Source: JANQEU01 sp965228045 (GTDB taxonomy: Bacteria; Bacteroidota; Bacteroidia; Cytophagales; Cyclobacteriaceae). From it: a stretch of DNA of 64,000 nucleotides. Both the position numbers and the translations under genes were made by a program. Within the stretch, counting starts at the first letter, position 1. Each line of letters opens with the position of its first letter. The stretch is from positions 310,001-374,000 of the forward strand of contig OZ245789.1 of the NCBI GenBank assembly GCA_965228045.1. Direction: 5' to 3'. The notes beneath the pieces are model-generated. The model saw only the letters and a list, made by a program, of their open reading frames with translations. It searched no databases and was not told the origin of the DNA. Positions 55,310 through 64,000 of this stretch are shown here, piece after piece.

Positions 55310-58000
55310 ATGAAAAAGGTATTCATAATTCTGGCATCCTTGGTTGGGCTGGTACTGCTGGCCGCGGTGCTTGTCCCGGTAATATTTAAAGACGATATCC
55401 AGAAAGCGCTTGACGAGCAACTGGATCAAAATTTAAATGCGGAGGTGTATTACGACACCGATGCTTTTGGTGTTTCACTTTTCAAAAGCTTCCCAAATTT
55501 AACCGTGAGCTTAGAGAGTTTCGGGGTGACGGGGGTAGATGAATTTGAAGGTGATACACTGCTGGGTGTACAGGAGTTTTCCATAACCGTAGATATCATG
55601 TCTGCAATTAAGGGAGAGCGGATTGTCATCAAGAATGTATCATTGAATCAACCTCTAATACAAGTGTTGGTTCTTCCTGATGGTTCAGCGAATTACGATA
55701 TAGCGGTATCCAGCTCTGAAGAGGAAGTTGTAATGGAGGAAACCGATGAGTCGGATGGTGAATCCGCTGACATCAGTATATCAGTAGAAAATTGGGAGAT
55801 TAATGATGGAAACATCCTGTACATCGATGAAACGCTTCCATTCTATATTACCCTTTTCGGGTTCAATCACCAGGGTTCGGGTGATTTCACTTTGGACGTT
55901 TTTGATATGGTTACTTCCACCACTGTGGAGCAGTTGTCACTTGGATATGATGGTGATGAGTATATTTCGAACAAGCGATTTATGGCAGATCTTACCTTGG
56001 GTATGGATTTGGCCAATATGAAGTTTACATTCAAAGACAATCGACTCGGCCTTAATGAATTTGGTTTTGGACTTGAAGGATTTGTCAATATGCCGGGAGA
56101 CGATATCGAGATGGAAATCAATTTTGCAGGTAAGGACATTAGTATGCAAAATATACTTTCTCTTATTCCCGGACTTTATCAGGAATACCTGGAGGGATTA
56201 GATGCTGGTGGAAACATCAGTTTTGATGGATATGTGAAAGGGGTTTATAATGAAAATTCAATGCCGCAGATTGCCATGAACTTTGCCGTTGATCAGGGGA
56301 GGATCTCATATAGTGAATATCCTATTCCAATGGAGGACATTACCATTCGTGCCAATTTCGATTATCCATCTGCTGATTTAAGTGAATCCAGTTTTGCCAT
56401 GGATCAGTTCAGTATGCTGGTGGATGATGAAAAACTTACGGCCTCATTACTTTTTAAAGATTTTGAAGACTACTTCTGGGATTTTAAAATGGATGGCAAT
56501 GTAGATCTTGAGAAGATTACGAAAATAATCCCGATGGAAGGCATGGACCTTAAGGGCAAGATCAACGCGGCTTTGCAAACTTCCGGAAGAATGTCAGATC
56601 TTGAAGCGGAACGTTATGATCAGCTTCCTACATCGGGATCTATGTCAATAACCGGATTTTCATATCTATCGCCGGATTTACCACAAGGTTTTGGCATTGC
56701 TGAATGCAAAGCATCTTTCAACCCAGCTGAAATTGTTTTATCGACCTTTGAAGGCAACGCGGGCAATACGGATTTGAACATGTCCGGACGCCTGGAGAAT
56801 TACCTTCAGTATGCATTATCCGACAATGAGCCGATAATTGGAAAACTTGACTTCTCATCTTCCTTAGTTGATATAAATGAATGGATGGTTCCGATGGAAG
56901 AGGAAGAGGAAGTAGTCGAAGAAGACACCTCAGCCATGGAGGTTGTTCAGGTTCCTACGAATATTGACTTTGAGTTGAATTCCAGCATTTCTCTCATGAA
57001 GTATGACAATCTGGATATTAAGGATTTTGCGGGATCCCTTGTGATTAAAAATGGGGCCATACAAATGAACGGTGTCAGTTTTAACCTTCTTGATGGAGGA
57101 TTTGTAATGAATGGATCATATCAAACATTTGAGGATCAAAACCCAAAATATCTGTATGATATGAAGATTACAGATCTGTCAATTCCAAATGCATACCAGG
57201 CATTTAATACGGTACAACAAATGGCACCTTTTGCCGAAAGGATGACCGGAAAGTTTTCCAGCGGATTTCAGATTACCGGAGAGCTGGGCAGTGACATGAT
57301 GCCGATATATGAAACAATATTTGGGAATGGAGATCTGCTGGTCTCGGAAGGAGCAATAAATGATGTGAAACTTCTGGCGGCGGCATCAAAAGTTACAAAA
57401 GCTGCCCCGGCTGACGGAACTGTCACGCTGAACAATGTCAAAATGAAAGTTGAAATTGTGGAAGGTAATGTTTTTGTAGAGCCATTTGATGTAAAAATGG
57501 GAGGATATACAACCACAATTTCAGGAAGTAATTCTCTTGATGGCTCTCTGGATTACATCATGACCATGAAAGATGTATCCACAGGAGCGGTAGGTCAGGC
57601 AGTAAGTGGTGCCCTGGCCTCTTTAACCGGAACACAGAATCTCGTTTCATCCAAAGTAAATATCGACATGGGGGTTCAGGGAACTTTTGATGAGCCTCAG
57701 ATAAAATTACTGGGGGTTTCTCCCGCTGAAGGATCTTCAGGTAATTCTGCTAAAACAGCAGCCACACAGAAGCTTCAGGAAACAAAAGCTGAGGCCACAG
57801 CGAAAATTCAGGAAGCAAAACAAGATGCAATTAAGAAAGTAGAGGAGGAGAAAGAAGCGGCGGTTATGATGGTCACGGAAAAGAAAGAAGAAGCAAAAGA
57901 TGAGGTCAAGGAAACCGTCGACGATGCTAAGAAGAAGCTCGGAAATAAGCTTAAAGGACTGGGTGGCAAGAAGAAAGATGGTGGAGGAGGTGGATTATGA
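55310..58000 (+). CDS. AsmA family protein
   Basis: The product has 896 residues. One N-terminal transmembrane segment (VFIILASLVGLVLLAAVLVPV) is followed by the AsmA signature region (KSFPNLTVSLESFGVTGVDE, ...IVIKNVSLNQPLIQVLVLPDG) and a long beta-rich body. A C-terminal AsmA_2-like part has TGKFSSGFQITGELGSDM and GNGDLLVSEGAINDVKLLAA. The last 90 residues are a Lys/Glu/Ala-rich coiled coil with a Gly tail. AsmA-like proteins are thought to bridge the envelope and move phospholipid, so an envelope role is likely. The RidA-like gene overlaps its stop by 4 bp. Confidence 0.9.
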   Translation: MKKVFIILASLVGLVLLAAVLVPVIFKDDIQKALDEQLDQNLNAEVYYDTDAFGVSLFKSFPNLTVSLESFGVTGVDEFEGDTLLGVQEFSITVDIMSAIKGERIVIKNVSLNQPLIQVLVLPDGSANYDIAVSSSEEEVVMEETDESDGESADISISVENWEINDGNILYIDETLPFYITLFGFNHQGSGDFTLDVFDMVTSTTVEQLSLGYDGDEYISNKRFMADLTLGMDLANMKFTFKDNRLGLNEFGFGLEGFVNMPGDDIEMEINFAGKDISMQNILSLIPGLYQEYLEGLDAGGNISFDGYVKGVYNENSMPQIAMNFAVDQGRISYSEYPIPMEDITIRANFDYPSADLSESSFAMDQFSMLVDDEKLTASLLFKDFEDYFWDFKMDGNVDLEKITKIIPMEGMDLKGKINAALQTSGRMSDLEAERYDQLPTSGSMSITGFSYLSPDLPQGFGIAECKASFNPAEIVLSTFEGNAGNTDLNMSGRLENYLQYALSDNEPIIGKLDFSSSLVDINEWMVPMEEEEEVVEEDTSAMEVVQVPTNIDFELNSSISLMKYDNLDIKDFAGSLVIKNGAIQMNGVSFNLLDGGFVMNGSYQTFEDQNPKYLYDMKITDLSIPNAYQAFNTVQQMAPFAERMTGKFSSGFQITGELGSDMMPIYETIFGNGDLLVSEGAINDVKLLAAASKVTKAAPADGTVTLNNVKMKVEIVEGNVFVEPFDVKMGGYTTTISGSNSLDGSLDYIMTMKDVSTGAVGQAVSGALASLTGTQNLVSSKVNIDMGVQGTFDEPQIKLLGVSPAEGSSGNSAKTAATQKLQETKAEATAKIQEAKQDAIKKVEEEKEAAVMMVTEKKEEAKDEVKETVDDAKKKLGNKLKGLGGKKKDGGGGGL

Positions 58001-58569
58001 TGAGGTTGAGTTTAATCACATTTATAGCTTTTTTGATTTCATGTTCTGCACCGCGCGAGAAGTCAGTGATTGCAGAAAGTCAGCAAAAATCTCAAGCACT
58101 GTATGATTATGACGTTGAGGAAAAAATCAATGATCTGGGAATCAATCTAAAGGAACCAGCTCCTCCCGTAGCGAATTATGTAAATTCTGTAAGAACGGGC
58201 AGTTTAGTATTTATGGCTGGAAAGGGGCCATCATTACCAGAAGGGGGCTATATCACCGGAAAAGTTGGCGCCGATCTAACGATAGAAGAGGGTTATGATG
58301 CAGCAAGACTTGCGGCGATTGTTCAACTCTCCGCTTTGAAAGCTGAAATTGGTGATCTTAACAAGGTTGTCAGGATTGTAAAAGTACTTGGAATGGTCAA
58401 TTGCGTTCCGGAATTCGGTGATCAGCCGGAAGTGATCAACGGATTTTCGGATCTAATGGTAGAAGTTTTTGGGGACAGGGGCAAGCATGCCCGTGCAGCA
58501 GTTGGCATGGGTTCACTACCAAGAAATATTGCAGTTGAGATTGAAATGATTGTTGAGGTAGCTGAGTAG
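57997..58569 (+). CDS. RidA-like protein with lipoprotein signal
   Basis: The product has 190 residues. A lipoprotein signal MMRLSLITFIAFLISC (lipidated Cys16) is followed by a YjgF/YER057c/UK114 (RidA) domain from about residue 40: ANYVNSVRTGSLVFMAGKGP, LNKVVRIVKVLGMVNC and RAAVGMGSLPRNIAVEIEMI, the last holding the Arg and Glu positions of the ligand pocket. RidA enzymes hydrolyse reactive enamine/imine intermediates in the cytoplasm, so an exported lipidated form is unusual. The start overlaps the AsmA-like stop, which suggests coupled expression. Confidence 0.85.
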   Translation: MMRLSLITFIAFLISCSAPREKSVIAESQQKSQALYDYDVEEKINDLGINLKEPAPPVANYVNSVRTGSLVFMAGKGPSLPEGGYITGKVGADLTIEEGYDAARLAAIVQLSALKAEIGDLNKVVRIVKVLGMVNCVPEFGDQPEVINGFSDLMVEVFGDRGKHARAAVGMGSLPRNIAVEIEMIVEVAE

Positions 58570-58570
58570 A

Positions 58571-59062
58571 TTACCTGGAAGCTACTTCATCTCGTTTTTC
58601 TGGCAATAAGTTGAAATCCTTATCAAACCAGTAAATCACCTGACCACCGGTTTTGGTTACTGCCTGAACTCTATATTCTGTTTTTACGGGCTTCCGTGAC
58701 TCAAATTCAACTTTGTGTATGAAGGACTCCACTTTGTACTTTACGATTCGGTAATCCAAAACATCAAGTACGGGTTGAGGAGTATTATCAGGACCATAAA
58801 ATTTCGTTTCGCTCAATATGAATCCCTCCTCATCGTATGTCGCTTCGTAATTTTCACCCTGATAAGTGAATTGAGCATCAAAATAACCTACTCCTTCAAC
58901 AGCTATAACTTTCCATTTTACATCCTTACTTTTTTCATACGTCCTGTAGTGCCAGGTAAGGATGGTCATATCCACATCGGATTCTTCAAGAGGAATTTCT
59001 TGTTGAGCAGATGCCAAAACAACCATTAGGGCAAATGTCAGGGTTAATGAGTACTTCAACAT
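58571..59062 (-). CDS. PepSY-like exported protein
   Basis: I chose the start MLKYSLTLTFALMVVLASAQ, which gives a clean signal peptide; an in-frame ATG at 59116 adds 18 residues. The mature 145 residues contain tandem segments typical of PepSY-like (DUF2874-type) domains: VKWKVIAVEGVGYFDAQFTY, EGFILSETKFYGPDNTPQPV, and VTKTGGQVIYWFDKDFNLLP. The function is unknown. The gene is alone, convergent with the RidA-like gene (1-bp gap). Confidence 0.65.
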   Translation of the reverse strand: MLKYSLTLTFALMVVLASAQQEIPLEESDVDMTILTWHYRTYEKSKDVKWKVIAVEGVGYFDAQFTYQGENYEATYDEEGFILSETKFYGPDNTPQPVLDVLDYRIVKYKVESFIHKVEFESRKPVKTEYRVQAVTKTGGQVIYWFDKDFNLLPEKRDEVASR

Positions 59063-59180
59063 GAGCAAATTCTTTTTAGGCATCCGGAGAGACTCCTTGC
59101 CAATGTTAAGGTACAATTATTTTTTCATACCGAGGTATTACCAAAAAGTGAACGGGAATTTTTTAATGCTGAGTCAGCAA

Positions 59181-60065
59181 TTAGAGCTGGGATGCCAGTA
59201 TTTTCAGTCCTTCGTTAAATGGTCGCGGGCTGAAGTCCAGCTCCCGGATTGCTTTATCGAGAATAAGGCCTGTTTTTGGTGGTCTTTTGGCTGGTTGCTG
59301 AAATACAGATCCATCCACCTCATTAATCAAAGATTTATTCAGCTTGAAAAACTCGGCTGTCTCAATTGCCATATCATAAGGAGTGAGGATGTCTTTGCCT
59401 GCAATATTGAAAACCCCGCAAGCCTCTTTTTCCATAATCAACCTGCAACCATCAGCTAAATCTTCAGCAAGCGTCGGTGATCTCCACTGATCGTTTACAA
59501 TATTTATTTGTTTGTCATCTTCCAGGTTTTTCTTTACCCACAGTATGATGTTGGATCGACTCATGTCATGCGATATTCCATATACCAAAACAGTTCTCAC
59601 AATGGCATACTTCCCGCCTGAATTTTCCAGTATTCTTTCAGATTCCAGCTTGCTCTCGCCATACTTACTTATTGGATTCGCTTCGTCTTCCTCAACATAG
59701 GGTCCACTTTCGCCATCGAAAATAAAATCTGTCGACAGATGAATAAGGTGAGCATTTATGGAGACAGAAACTTCTGAGATCTTTCTGACCGCCTCCACAT
59801 TGAGTTTCCGGCACAAATCCACATCAGATTCACACTGATCTACATTTGTCATGGCGGCAGTGTGTATTATGGTATCCGGATGATGTTTTGTGAATACTTT
59901 CTCGATTTCCTGGTCGTCAAGTATATCCAGATTGACATAATCATAATTTCCGACAGGATTTCTATTCGGTCCTTTGCCAGTAGCGATCACATCATGATCC
60001 GGAGTAAGCAAAGAAACAAGTTTCTGACCCAGCAATCCATTCGCACCTGTGATTAGGACTTTCAT
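59181..60065 (-). CDS. RmlD-like NAD(P)-dependent sugar-nucleotide reductase
   Basis: The product has 294 residues. N-terminal MKVLITGANGLLGQKLVSLL is the NAD(P) binding motif of the extended SDR family, HLSTDFIFDGESGPYVEEDE follows at about residue 105, and the catalytic YGESKLESE pair (Tyr-x3-Lys) near 136. Best match by eye is dTDP-4-dehydrorhamnose reductase. No other rml genes are visible, so the true sugar substrate is uncertain. It is the last gene of the leftward operon, 2 bp after the cyclophilin gene. Confidence 0.87.
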   Translation of the reverse strand: MKVLITGANGLLGQKLVSLLTPDHDVIATGKGPNRNPVGNYDYVNLDILDDQEIEKVFTKHHPDTIIHTAAMTNVDQCESDVDLCRKLNVEAVRKISEVSVSINAHLIHLSTDFIFDGESGPYVEEDEANPISKYGESKLESERILENSGGKYAIVRTVLVYGISHDMSRSNIILWVKKNLEDDKQINIVNDQWRSPTLAEDLADGCRLIMEKEACGVFNIAGKDILTPYDMAIETAEFFKLNKSLINEVDGSVFQQPAKRPPKTGLILDKAIRELDFSPRPFNEGLKILASQL

Positions 60066-60067
60066 TT

Positions 60068-60916
60068 TTATTGAGATTCCGGATACTCATATCCGTATTT
60101 TTCGGTGACTTCCTTCTTGTTGACTTCCTCAAGGTCCATGGTCATGTAAATAGGATCAACTGGTCTCTCTCCTCTGGTTTGTACGGAGGCAATTTTATCA
60201 ATGACATCCAATCCTTCTACCACACGACCAAATACTGTGTATTCATCATCAAGATGGGGTGCTCCCCCTACCGTCGTGTACTTTTCCAATCGATCTTCAG
60301 GATATTCTTTGGTGATGCTTATGCCAAGCTCATTTTCAACCAGCTCAACATATTCTAGTGCTACCTGATTGATTTCGGCATTGCTTTTACCATCCTGCTG
60401 AAGTTTTACGAATCGCTGATAGATACTGTCATATTTTGGCATCTGAATGCATTGGCTCAAGCCCCGGCTAAGGGCATACTGATCAACCGTTAATTCTTCT
60501 CTGGTCCAGGTTTTACCGTCAACAATATAAAACTGACAACCGGAAGACATTTTTTCAGGGTTCACCTGATCTCCCTGTCTGGCAGCGGCCAAAGCACCTT
60601 TGACATGGCTGAATTTATCTACGAATTCGGCAGGGAGGCGATCATTCTCTCCTTCCTGCGAGCCTTCCTTTCTGTAAATGTCACCTCCCTGGATCATAAA
60701 ATCTTCAATAATTCTATGCCATTCTGTGCTGTCGTACTTTCCTTCCTTTGCGAGCTTAAGAAAATTGGCTTTGTGAACAGGTGTTTCATCGTAAAGCAAT
60801 ACTTTCATATCACCAAAAGAGGTACGTATGTTCACCAGATAATCCTTTTTGCTATCGCATCCGGTAACGATTAGATTAAGTACGATAAGTACTATAGTGA
60901 GTTTAATTAGCTTCAT
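60068..60916 (-). CDS. Cyclophilin-type peptidyl-prolyl isomerase lipoprotein
   Basis: The product has 282 residues from the third of three consecutive ATGs. The signal MKLIKLTIVLIVLNLIVTGC ends in a lipobox (Cys20). The cyclophilin core starts with VNIRTSFGDMKVLLYDETP and includes FLKLAKEGKYDSTEWHRIIE and FMIQGGDIY. An insert of about 90 residues (WTREELTVDQYALSRGLSQC to EYPEDRLEKY) interrupts the barrel before DDEYTVFGRVVEGLDVIDKI. That insert is usual in Bacteroidota members. It folds exported proteins by catalysing X-Pro isomerisation. It overlaps hemC. Confidence 0.92.
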   Translation of the reverse strand: MKLIKLTIVLIVLNLIVTGCDSKKDYLVNIRTSFGDMKVLLYDETPVHKANFLKLAKEGKYDSTEWHRIIEDFMIQGGDIYRKEGSQEGENDRLPAEFVDKFSHVKGALAAARQGDQVNPEKMSSGCQFYIVDGKTWTREELTVDQYALSRGLSQCIQMPKYDSIYQRFVKLQQDGKSNAEINQVALEYVELVENELGISITKEYPEDRLEKYTTVGGAPHLDDEYTVFGRVVEGLDVIDKIASVQTRGERPVDPIYMTMDLEEVNKKEVTEKYGYEYPESQ

Positions 60917-61829
60917 CATCAAGTTGTTTTCGAATATCCTTTAATATTTCAAGTCCCCCTTTTTTCTTCACTTCCGAGAAAAGGTCCCTACCAGTCGAGA
61001 TCGGGTCAGTTCCCTGTACTGAAAGTTTTATTTCCCTGCTACCATCCAGATCAATAATCCCACCAGTAAGTTCAAGTTGACCATTTTTCAACATACACGA
61101 TGCAAATATAGGAATGCTGCAACCACCATTCATTTCTGACAGATAGGTTCTCTCGGCGATCAATAGTTTTTCACTTAGATCATCATTAACAGCAGAGCGC
61201 AAAAATTCTTTTTTATCATCATCAAGATCACGACTGGCTTCTATTGCAATACATCCTTGACCAACAGCCGGAACAAAGATTTCAGGATCCAAGGTCGCTG
61301 CAATTCGGTCTTCAAGACCAAGTCTTTTCACCCCGGCGTAAGCAAGGGCTATAGCATCGTACTCTTTGGCATCAAGTTTTTGAAAGCGCGTGTTCAAATT
61401 GCCGCGTATTTCTTTGATTTTCAGATGCGGAAAATATTTTTTAAAGACTGCTTTTCTACGGGTAGAAGATGTTCCAATTACGGATCCTGGTTTATCCAGA
61501 ATATTTGGATCTGTACCAACAATTACATCCGCTGAAATTTCCCTGGATGAGAACGCGATAATTTCAAATTGTGGTGGTAGCACAGACTGAAGGTCTTTGG
61601 CACTGTGGACAGCAATATCAACTTCGCCAGTGGTAATTTTTTCTTCCAATTCCTGCGTAAAGACACCTTTACTCCCAATTTTAGCAATCGAAGTGTCCAG
61701 CACTTTGTCGCCAATGGTTTCCATTTTCACAATTTCTACTTCCGCCCCAGCCTGTATTAACCGCTCCGCCACCCAGTTTGTTTGCCAAAGTGCCAACTGA
61801 CTTTTTCTGGTTCCAATTCTTATTTTCAT
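60903..61829 (-). CDS. hemC: Hydroxymethylbilane synthase (porphobilinogen deaminase)
   Basis: The product has 308 residues. It polymerises four porphobilinogen units in haem biosynthesis. Signatures: MKIRIGTRKSQLALWQTNWV; VHSAKDLQSVLP; GTSSTRRKAVFKKYFP; EIRGNLNTRFQKL; and the dipyrromethane cofactor Cys237 in MNGGCSIPIFA. Length is normal. It overlaps the delta-prime gene by 4 bp upstream and the cyclophilin gene downstream, in a tight operon. Confidence 0.97.
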   Translation of the reverse strand: MKIRIGTRKSQLALWQTNWVAERLIQAGAEVEIVKMETIGDKVLDTSIAKIGSKGVFTQELEEKITTGEVDIAVHSAKDLQSVLPPQFEIIAFSSREISADVIVGTDPNILDKPGSVIGTSSTRRKAVFKKYFPHLKIKEIRGNLNTRFQKLDAKEYDAIALAYAGVKRLGLEDRIAATLDPEIFVPAVGQGCIAIEASRDLDDDKKEFLRSAVNDDLSEKLLIAERTYLSEMNGGCSIPIFASCMLKNGQLELTGGIIDLDGSREIKLSVQGTDPISTGRDLFSEVKKKGGLEILKDIRKQLDDEAN

Positions 61830-62947
61830 GGTGTGACTCTGGCTCTGATCGTTTTTGATATTCGAAGGCTTAGCGCCAAAAAGATGATTTTTGGATTGGC
61901 ATTTCGCAATAGCGCGGTAAAACAGTCACTAAGATCCTTCGAGATTACTTCCAGATTTTCTTTCGCCACAGTTTGCCCAAATTTTTTGACAAAATCACTC
62001 TCAGCTCCGGTACTAGGGATAAGTGAGGGAGCATATTGAGCTATAATAGCGTTTCGGATAAGCGTCGTTCCATAGCTGAGCAGGGTTCTTTGATCAGATT
62101 TACTAAGCCGACTAATGTCTTCGCTCCATTTCACCAGTGAAATATTATCCTGTTTGAAGCAGTACTGCATCCATGTCTGAAATGATTGGAAAGAGATGTC
62201 ATTGTCATTTTTTGTTAGTCGAATCACTTCACCAATATTTCCACCGGATATTTTTGCCAGCCGCTGGGCTTCAGTTTCCGGAATTTCATATGTAGAAGCA
62301 AGAAAAGTGGCGACTTCTTCATTTCCCAAAGGCGGAACAGTTACCAATTGGGTTCGTGATAGAATCGTGGGAAGTACATTTTCGTAATTGTGTGACACAA
62401 GCAGATATATGGTATTGGCCGGCGGTTCCTCCAATATTTTGAGAATGGCATTTGCTGCAGCCCCGTTCAGGAACTCCGGATACCAGATCATAATTATTTT
62501 CAATCCACCTTCAAAAGATTTCATGCTTACTTTCCGGACGATTTCCCGCGCGTCATCTTTACCTATCTGGTTTAGTTTGTTTTCGGAGCCAAGAAAATGA
62601 GTGAGGTCGTCAATATTTCCATATGGGTTTTCCTGAAGAAATTCCCTCCATTTCTGAGCCTTATCTGCCTTTTCACTGTCTTTATCTGCCTTGGAAGATG
62701 GAAAGAAAAAATGAACATCAGGATGAATGAATTTTGACATTTTCACACAATTGGCGCAGGTACCACAGGAGTCATTGGTACTTTTGTTTTCACACAAAAG
62801 AAACGAGGCGAAAGAAAGTGCAAGGGGCAGAGCTACACTCCCCTCTTTTCCATTGAATAATTGGGCATGTGCTATATGGTTTCTATTATGCGCTTCTACA
62901 AGTGAAGTTTTCAGGTCTTTATGATTTGGGATACTTGAGAATTGCAT
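61826..62947 (-). CDS. holB: DNA polymerase III subunit delta-prime
   Basis: The product has 373 residues. Clamp-loader AAA+ fold: the P-loop position is degenerate (QLFNGKEGSVALPLAL instead of GPxGxGK), as in non-hydrolysing delta-prime subunits. A zinc module has Cys residues in CENKSTNDSCGTCANC, and KIIMIWYPEFLNGAAANAI with LKILEEPPANTIYLLVSHN forms the Walker B/sensor region near 160-180. The C-terminal collar domain follows. It loads the sliding clamp in the replisome. It lies 2 bp after the GlmU-like gene and overlaps hemC by 4 bp. Confidence 0.9.
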   Translation of the reverse strand: MQFSSIPNHKDLKTSLVEAHNRNHIAHAQLFNGKEGSVALPLALSFASFLLCENKSTNDSCGTCANCVKMSKFIHPDVHFFFPSSKADKDSEKADKAQKWREFLQENPYGNIDDLTHFLGSENKLNQIGKDDAREIVRKVSMKSFEGGLKIIMIWYPEFLNGAAANAILKILEEPPANTIYLLVSHNYENVLPTILSRTQLVTVPPLGNEEVATFLASTYEIPETEAQRLAKISGGNIGEVIRLTKNDNDISFQSFQTWMQYCFKQDNISLVKWSEDISRLSKSDQRTLLSYGTTLIRNAIIAQYAPSLIPSTGAESDFVKKFGQTVAKENLEVISKDLSDCFTALLRNANPKIIFLALSLRISKTIRARVTP

Positions 62948-62949
62948 AA

Positions 62950-64000
62950 TTACCAGGATCTGAATTCATCAGTTTGTGCGTAGACTTTCTTCAAGATGGT
63001 CATGTCAATTGAAGTTAACTCTATATTTCTCCTTGACATCACGATTTCTGCTGTTTTTAAAGCCTTTTCCAAGTCATAAGTGGTGATATTTCCCTTCTGT
63101 CCTCCCCATGAAAATGAAGGGATATGTTTTTCAGGAAATCCACCACCGAAGATGCTGCTCGAAACACCTACTACCGTACCTGTATTGAACATGGTATTAA
63201 TGCTACATTTCGAATGGTCACCCATAGTGAGTCCACAGAATTGGATTCCGGAATTAACAAATCCTTTGGTGGCATAGTCAAATACCTGAACCGTAGAATA
63301 GTTATTTTTCATATTGGATGTGTTGGTGTCAGCACCCAGATTACACCATTCTCCGATGAATGAATTGCCCAGATAGCCATCGTGTGCTTTATTTGAATGC
63401 CCCTGAATAATGGATTTTGAAACTTCCCCACCAACTTTGGACATCGGTCCGATGGCAACATTCCCCCGAATTTTGGCACCAAGATTTAGCTCTGAGTTTT
63501 TTCCAAGATAAAAGGGGCCCTGGATAATTGATCCCTCACTTACTTTTGAATTACTGTCAAGGAAGACCGGACCTTTCTCAGTGTTAATGATTGAGGCTTT
63601 TATGTCCACATCCTGTCCAACATAAAGGTTGTCACCATATACGATGGTATGTGGATCGTTTACTTTACGATTAAGCGTGGTTCTATCCAGTGATTCTAAA
63701 TCACGCTCAATCTCCTGCCCGACCAATCCAACTAAATCCCAGCTCCTTTCCAGGATCGTGCATGGATTGATATAGGTAATCTCTTTACTGACGGAGTTGA
63801 TTGGATCGCCTTTGCAATGAGCTGCCAGCAATTTATCGTCTTGAATTAACCCGCTTCCGGGCTTGAGGCTTGATATTGCTTGTATAAGATCACCATCAGG
63901 GACTAAAGTACTTCTAATGTAAATATGAAATGTTCCCGTATCTGGTTCAGGAAATTTTTCCTGAAGATGATCAGCTGTAAAATAGCCTTTTACTGGACCA
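62950..64000 (-). CDS. GlmU-like sugar nucleotidyltransferase family protein, N-terminus beyond window
   Basis: The frame is open to the right window edge, so about 349 C-terminal residues are seen. The visible N-terminal part reads GPVKGYFTADHLQEKFPEPD, then a left-handed beta-helix of hexapeptide repeats (VDIKASIINTEKGPVFLDSN, SKVSEGSIIQGPFYLGKNSE) with FIGEWCNLGADTNTSNMKNN and SIFGGGFPEKHIPSFSWGG. This is the Bacteroidota GlmU-like family, which combines a nucleotidyltransferase-like domain with an acetyl/acyltransferase-like helix. The substrate is unknown; it is probably in nucleotide-sugar or envelope metabolism. Confidence 0.85.
   Translation of the reverse strand, partial: GPVKGYFTADHLQEKFPEPDTGTFHIYIRSTLVPDGDLIQAISSLKPGSGLIQDDKLLAAHCKGDPINSVSKEITYINPCTILERSWDLVGLVGQEIERDLESLDRTTLNRKVNDPHTIVYGDNLYVGQDVDIKASIINTEKGPVFLDSNSKVSEGSIIQGPFYLGKNSELNLGAKIRGNVAIGPMSKVGGEVSKSIIQGHSNKAHDGYLGNSFIGEWCNLGADTNTSNMKNNYSTVQVFDYATKGFVNSGIQFCGLTMGDHSKCSINTMFNTGTVVGVSSSIFGGGFPEKHIPSFSWGGQKGNITTYDLEKALKTAEIVMSRRNIELTSIDMTILKKVYAQTDEFRSW

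Noticed and set aside
61826..62947. Loss of function of delta-prime because of a degenerate P-loop
   Set aside because: Delta-prime subunits normally lack ATPase activity, so this is expected.

Overview
The window is a contiguous piece of a Bacteroidota chromosome, most likely a gliding member of the Cytophagales or a close relative. The evidence is a GldJ gliding/type IX secretion lipoprotein, many Bacteroidota-restricted families (DUF6503-like, DUF6702, DUF4301, DUF4175, DUF6150-like, DUF5117-type metalloprotease), promoter boxes of the form TAnnTTTG, and dense gene packing with stop/start overlaps. I found no rRNA, tRNA, transposase, prophage or CRISPR array. The content is almost entirely chromosomal core.

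The most informative part is the centre. Two parS-type palindromes (20197-20250) lie between ybeY and mnmG. About 4.5 kb to the right, a 364-bp AT-rich gene-free stretch (24704-25067) carries several DnaA-box-like nonamers, and plus-strand G/C skew changes sign across it (about 42 G to 80 C on the left, 75 G to 51 C on the right, hand-counted over 300 nt each). I read this as the replication origin, with the partition centromere beside it. The conserved mnmG-parS neighbourhood supports this.

Layout. 1-10 kb: envelope peptidases and conserved hypotheticals in mixed orientation (DUF6503-like lipoprotein, M1 peptidase, HupE/UreJ-like, DUF6702, 2'-5' RNA ligase-like, metzincin-type protease, DUF4301, TerB-like, S1/P1 nuclease). 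10-15.7 kb: mfd, gldJ and comF. 15.7-24.7 kb: a rightward cluster of a small unknown gene, a DUF4175 coiled-coil membrane protein, an anti-sigma-like ATPase, ybeY, parS, mnmG, a methyltransferase and an Ig-like lipoprotein. 24.7-25.1 kb: oriC. 25-27.5 kb: a TPR protein and a Cys-rich unknown. 27.5-31.6 kb: a beta-oxidation operon (marR, trifunctional 3-hydroxyacyl-CoA dehydrogenase/enoyl-CoA hydratase, thiolase) with a palindromic candidate operator. 31.8-34.6 kb: an exported TPR-CHAT protease. 34.6-37.3 kb: a leftward operon (ECF sigma factor, small overlapping partner, endonuclease III, glycosyltransferase). 37.5-42.2 kb: uvrA, tpiA, a DUF6150-like gene and prmA, tightly coupled. 42.2-52 kb: a giant exported protein with an Asp-Asp-Trp-Gly repeat tract, an M20 dipeptidase, DsbD and an M23 peptidase. 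52-58.6 kb: two OmpA-family proteins, a small lipoprotein gene broken by one stop codon, an AsmA-like protein and a lipidated RidA-like protein. 58.6-64 kb: a leftward operon (GlmU-like nucleotidyltransferase, delta-prime clamp loader, hemC, cyclophilin-type isomerase, RmlD-like reductase), preceded in the window by a separate PepSY-like gene.

I see no dedicated anti-phage or mobile system. The features most worth following up are the origin/partition region, the MarR operator, the exported CHAT protease, the lipidated RidA, the DDWG repeat protein and the interrupted lipoprotein.
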